From Lentisphaerae bacterium RIFOXYA12_64_32 (GTDB taxonomy: Bacteria > Verrucomicrobiota > Lentisphaeria > Oligosphaerales > YB12-FULL-65-16): a DNA stretch of 52,249 bases. Shown piece after piece: positions 51,173 through 52,249 of the stretch. The notes under the pieces are model-generated. The model was not told the origin of the DNA, did no database searches, and saw only the letters and a program-made list of their open reading frames with translations. Positions within the stretch are counted from its first letter, which is position 1; every line of letters begins with the position of its first letter. Both the position numbers and the translations under genes were made by a program. Location: the NCBI GenBank assembly GCA_001803235.1, contig MHBL01000383.1, forward strand, positions 1 to 52,249. The letters run 5' to 3'.

Positions 51173-52159
51173 TCAGCGTTCGGCCAGCAGTTTGTCGATC
51201 AGGTAGGAGTACTTGGTCTCGTAGGATTGCTGGACGAGCTTTTCCAGGCCGGAGAGAGAGCGGCGCAGGTCCAGGACCGGGGCTCTTTCCGCATCGCGGT
51301 TCAGTTGCTCGATCTTCTGCCACTCGGCGAGCAGTCCCAGTGCCTGCTTCCGGAATTCGTCGTGTTTCACGGCCTCTTCCAGGGCGGGGGTGTACCCCTT
51401 GCCGGCGGCGTACGCGTCCCGCACCTTGCCCAGCAAAGTCAGACGGTATTCGCGGTTCAACTCCTCGGTCGCCACGGCGACCTCAGCCGCGGGCAATGCC
51501 TTTTCCACGAAACTGAGCGTGCCGAAGTTCTGCGGTTCGAGGAACCGGTTCTGCAGTGGCGACCAGTTGCTGTACTTGTCCCCGCCCGACGTGGTTGCGT
51601 AGATGTTTCGGCAGAATGTGCCGCGCCAGGTTTCGCCCGGTCTCGGAGCACCGCAGCCGAGCACTTTGAACGGGATGCGTACCTCCAGGCTGTAGGAGGT
51701 CTCGGCAATCTTTGCGGCCGCGCTGCACGGCGCGATGTCGGGCTGGCCCTCGCCGGCGCCTCTGGCGCCGCCGGACGTGACGCCAAGCTGGTAAACCTGG
51801 CCATCGCCCTTGGGCTGCAGGAAGACCTCGACCCCATCCTCGGTCCAGACCGGGCCACCGTCCTTCACGGTCGGTTTCAGTTCCTTCGCGTCCGGCTCCT
51901 CGCAGGTGAAGGCAATGTAGATCGCATCGTTGTCCCAGCATGCCTGGACCGTCGTCTGCTTGGCGGTCGCAAAGCTGCCGCCGAGCGCCCGGAAGCCGCT
52001 GGCACCGGGAACGGTCTGCCACGCCGGGTCTCCCGCGACCTGACCGTCGATCTGAGGCGGCTGCGCCGTACGGTGACATGGATAGCTGGGCAACGACGCG
52101 GTCTGCGCCAGGCACGCGGCACTCACCAAGCCAGCAACCAGAGCAACGATGCGTTTCAT
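51173..52159 (-). CDS. Secreted CBM9-like protein
   Basis: 328 residues. A signal peptide spans 1-~18 (KRIVALVAGLVSAACLAQ). Residues ~25-220 resemble the family 9 carbohydrate-binding fold: AQPPQIDGQVAGDPAWQTVP, DAIYIAFTCEEPDAKELKP, WTEDGVEVFLQPKGDGQVY, YSLEVRIPFKVLGC. The last ~100 residues are helical. It may bind xylan-like or other glycans at the surface or periplasm. AAAGGAG lies upstream of the ATG. The 90 bp upstream to the window edge contain GTACA-N9-TGTAC (52197-52215), a possible operator. Confidence 0.83.
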   Translation of the reverse strand: MKRIVALVAGLVSAACLAQTASLPSYPCHRTAQPPQIDGQVAGDPAWQTVPGASGFRALGGSFATAKQTTVQACWDNDAIYIAFTCEEPDAKELKPTVKDGGPVWTEDGVEVFLQPKGDGQVYQLGVTSGGARGAGEGQPDIAPCSAAAKIAETSYSLEVRIPFKVLGCGAPRPGETWRGTFCRNIYATTSGGDKYSNWSPLQNRFLEPQNFGTLSFVEKALPAAEVAVATEELNREYRLTLLGKVRDAYAAGKGYTPALEEAVKHDEFRKQALGLLAEWQKIEQLNRDAERAPVLDLRRSLSGLEKLVQQSYETKYSYLIDKLLAER

Positions 52160-52196
52160 GTTGAGGTAACTCCTTTCGCTAAGTGGGTTAGGCGGC

Positions 52197-52215
52197 GTAC
52201 AAGAATAACCTGTAC
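52197..52215. promoter_or_regulatory. GTACA-N9-TGTAC inverted repeat upstream of the CBM9-like gene
   Basis: Short dyad 38 bp before the start codon. Dyads with TGTAC cores are typical of several GntR and LacI operators, and a GntR-type regulator is encoded at 34-35 kb, but a link is speculative. Confidence 0.25.
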
Positions 52216-52249
52216 ATTTGCGGCCAGCTATCTTGAGCCGGTTTCAAGG

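Overview
The window is GC-rich chromosomal DNA from a Gram-negative bacterium. The gene content fits the PVC superphylum best, most likely a Lentisphaerota, Kiritimatiellota or Verrucomicrobiota relative, with Planctomycetota as the alternative. The supporting features are two orphan type II pseudopilins with a conserved N-terminal FTLIELLVVI segment, a membrane Ser/Thr kinase fused to a zinc ribbon and a lectin-like sensor, GntR and ROK regulators, large secreted carbohydrate-active proteins with CBM9-like domains, a PQQ-type beta-propeller, and a URO-D family protein. This is an inference from protein families; there is no rRNA in the window and I saw no tRNA.

Layout. 1-1443 (minus): a lipoprotein and a CARDB-type secreted protein cut by the window edge. 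1500-12460 is an accessory island: a DUF433/DUF5615 toxin-antitoxin pair, two small XRE-type HTH proteins, an 871-residue protein made only of twelve 71-residue Trp-rich repeats, a DUF4143 ATPase between ~200 bp direct repeats, an orphan Phd-like antitoxin next to a ten-codon relic of its PIN toxin, a coiled-coil protein and a stand-alone response regulator. Most spaces between them hold palindromic interspersed repeats. 12470-23008: Ser/Thr kinase, SGNH hydrolase, pseudopilin, large secreted multidomain protein, PfkB sugar kinase (KdgK-like). 23586-27200: a two-gene URO-D/TIM-barrel operon facing a ROK regulator, with a near-consensus promoter and an operator-like palindrome. 27574-35390: two secreted proteins in one transcription unit (one is a 1343-residue CBM9/beta-galactosidase-like protein), a second pseudopilin and a GntR/solute-binding fusion regulator. 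35890-39153: an inverse-autotransporter-like barrel with a long beta-helix. 40245-52159: PQQ propeller, secreted glycoside-hydrolase-like protein, zinc-ribbon/TPR membrane protein, an alcohol dehydrogenase pseudogene, two envelope proteins, a spermidine-synthase-like methyltransferase and a CBM9-like secreted protein.

Together the genes suggest a polysaccharide-degrading lifestyle: secreted binding and hydrolytic proteins, an esterase, a 2-keto-3-deoxy sugar kinase and sugar-type regulators. The most unusual content is the dense set of interspersed palindromic repeats (at least seven families), including a nine-copy ~115 bp palindromic family and a 97 bp element with perfect 20 bp inverted ends and a 9 bp target duplication, and the pure-repeat protein in the toxin-antitoxin island. 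Genes were called by reading open frames, start context and recognisable motifs; no database search was possible.
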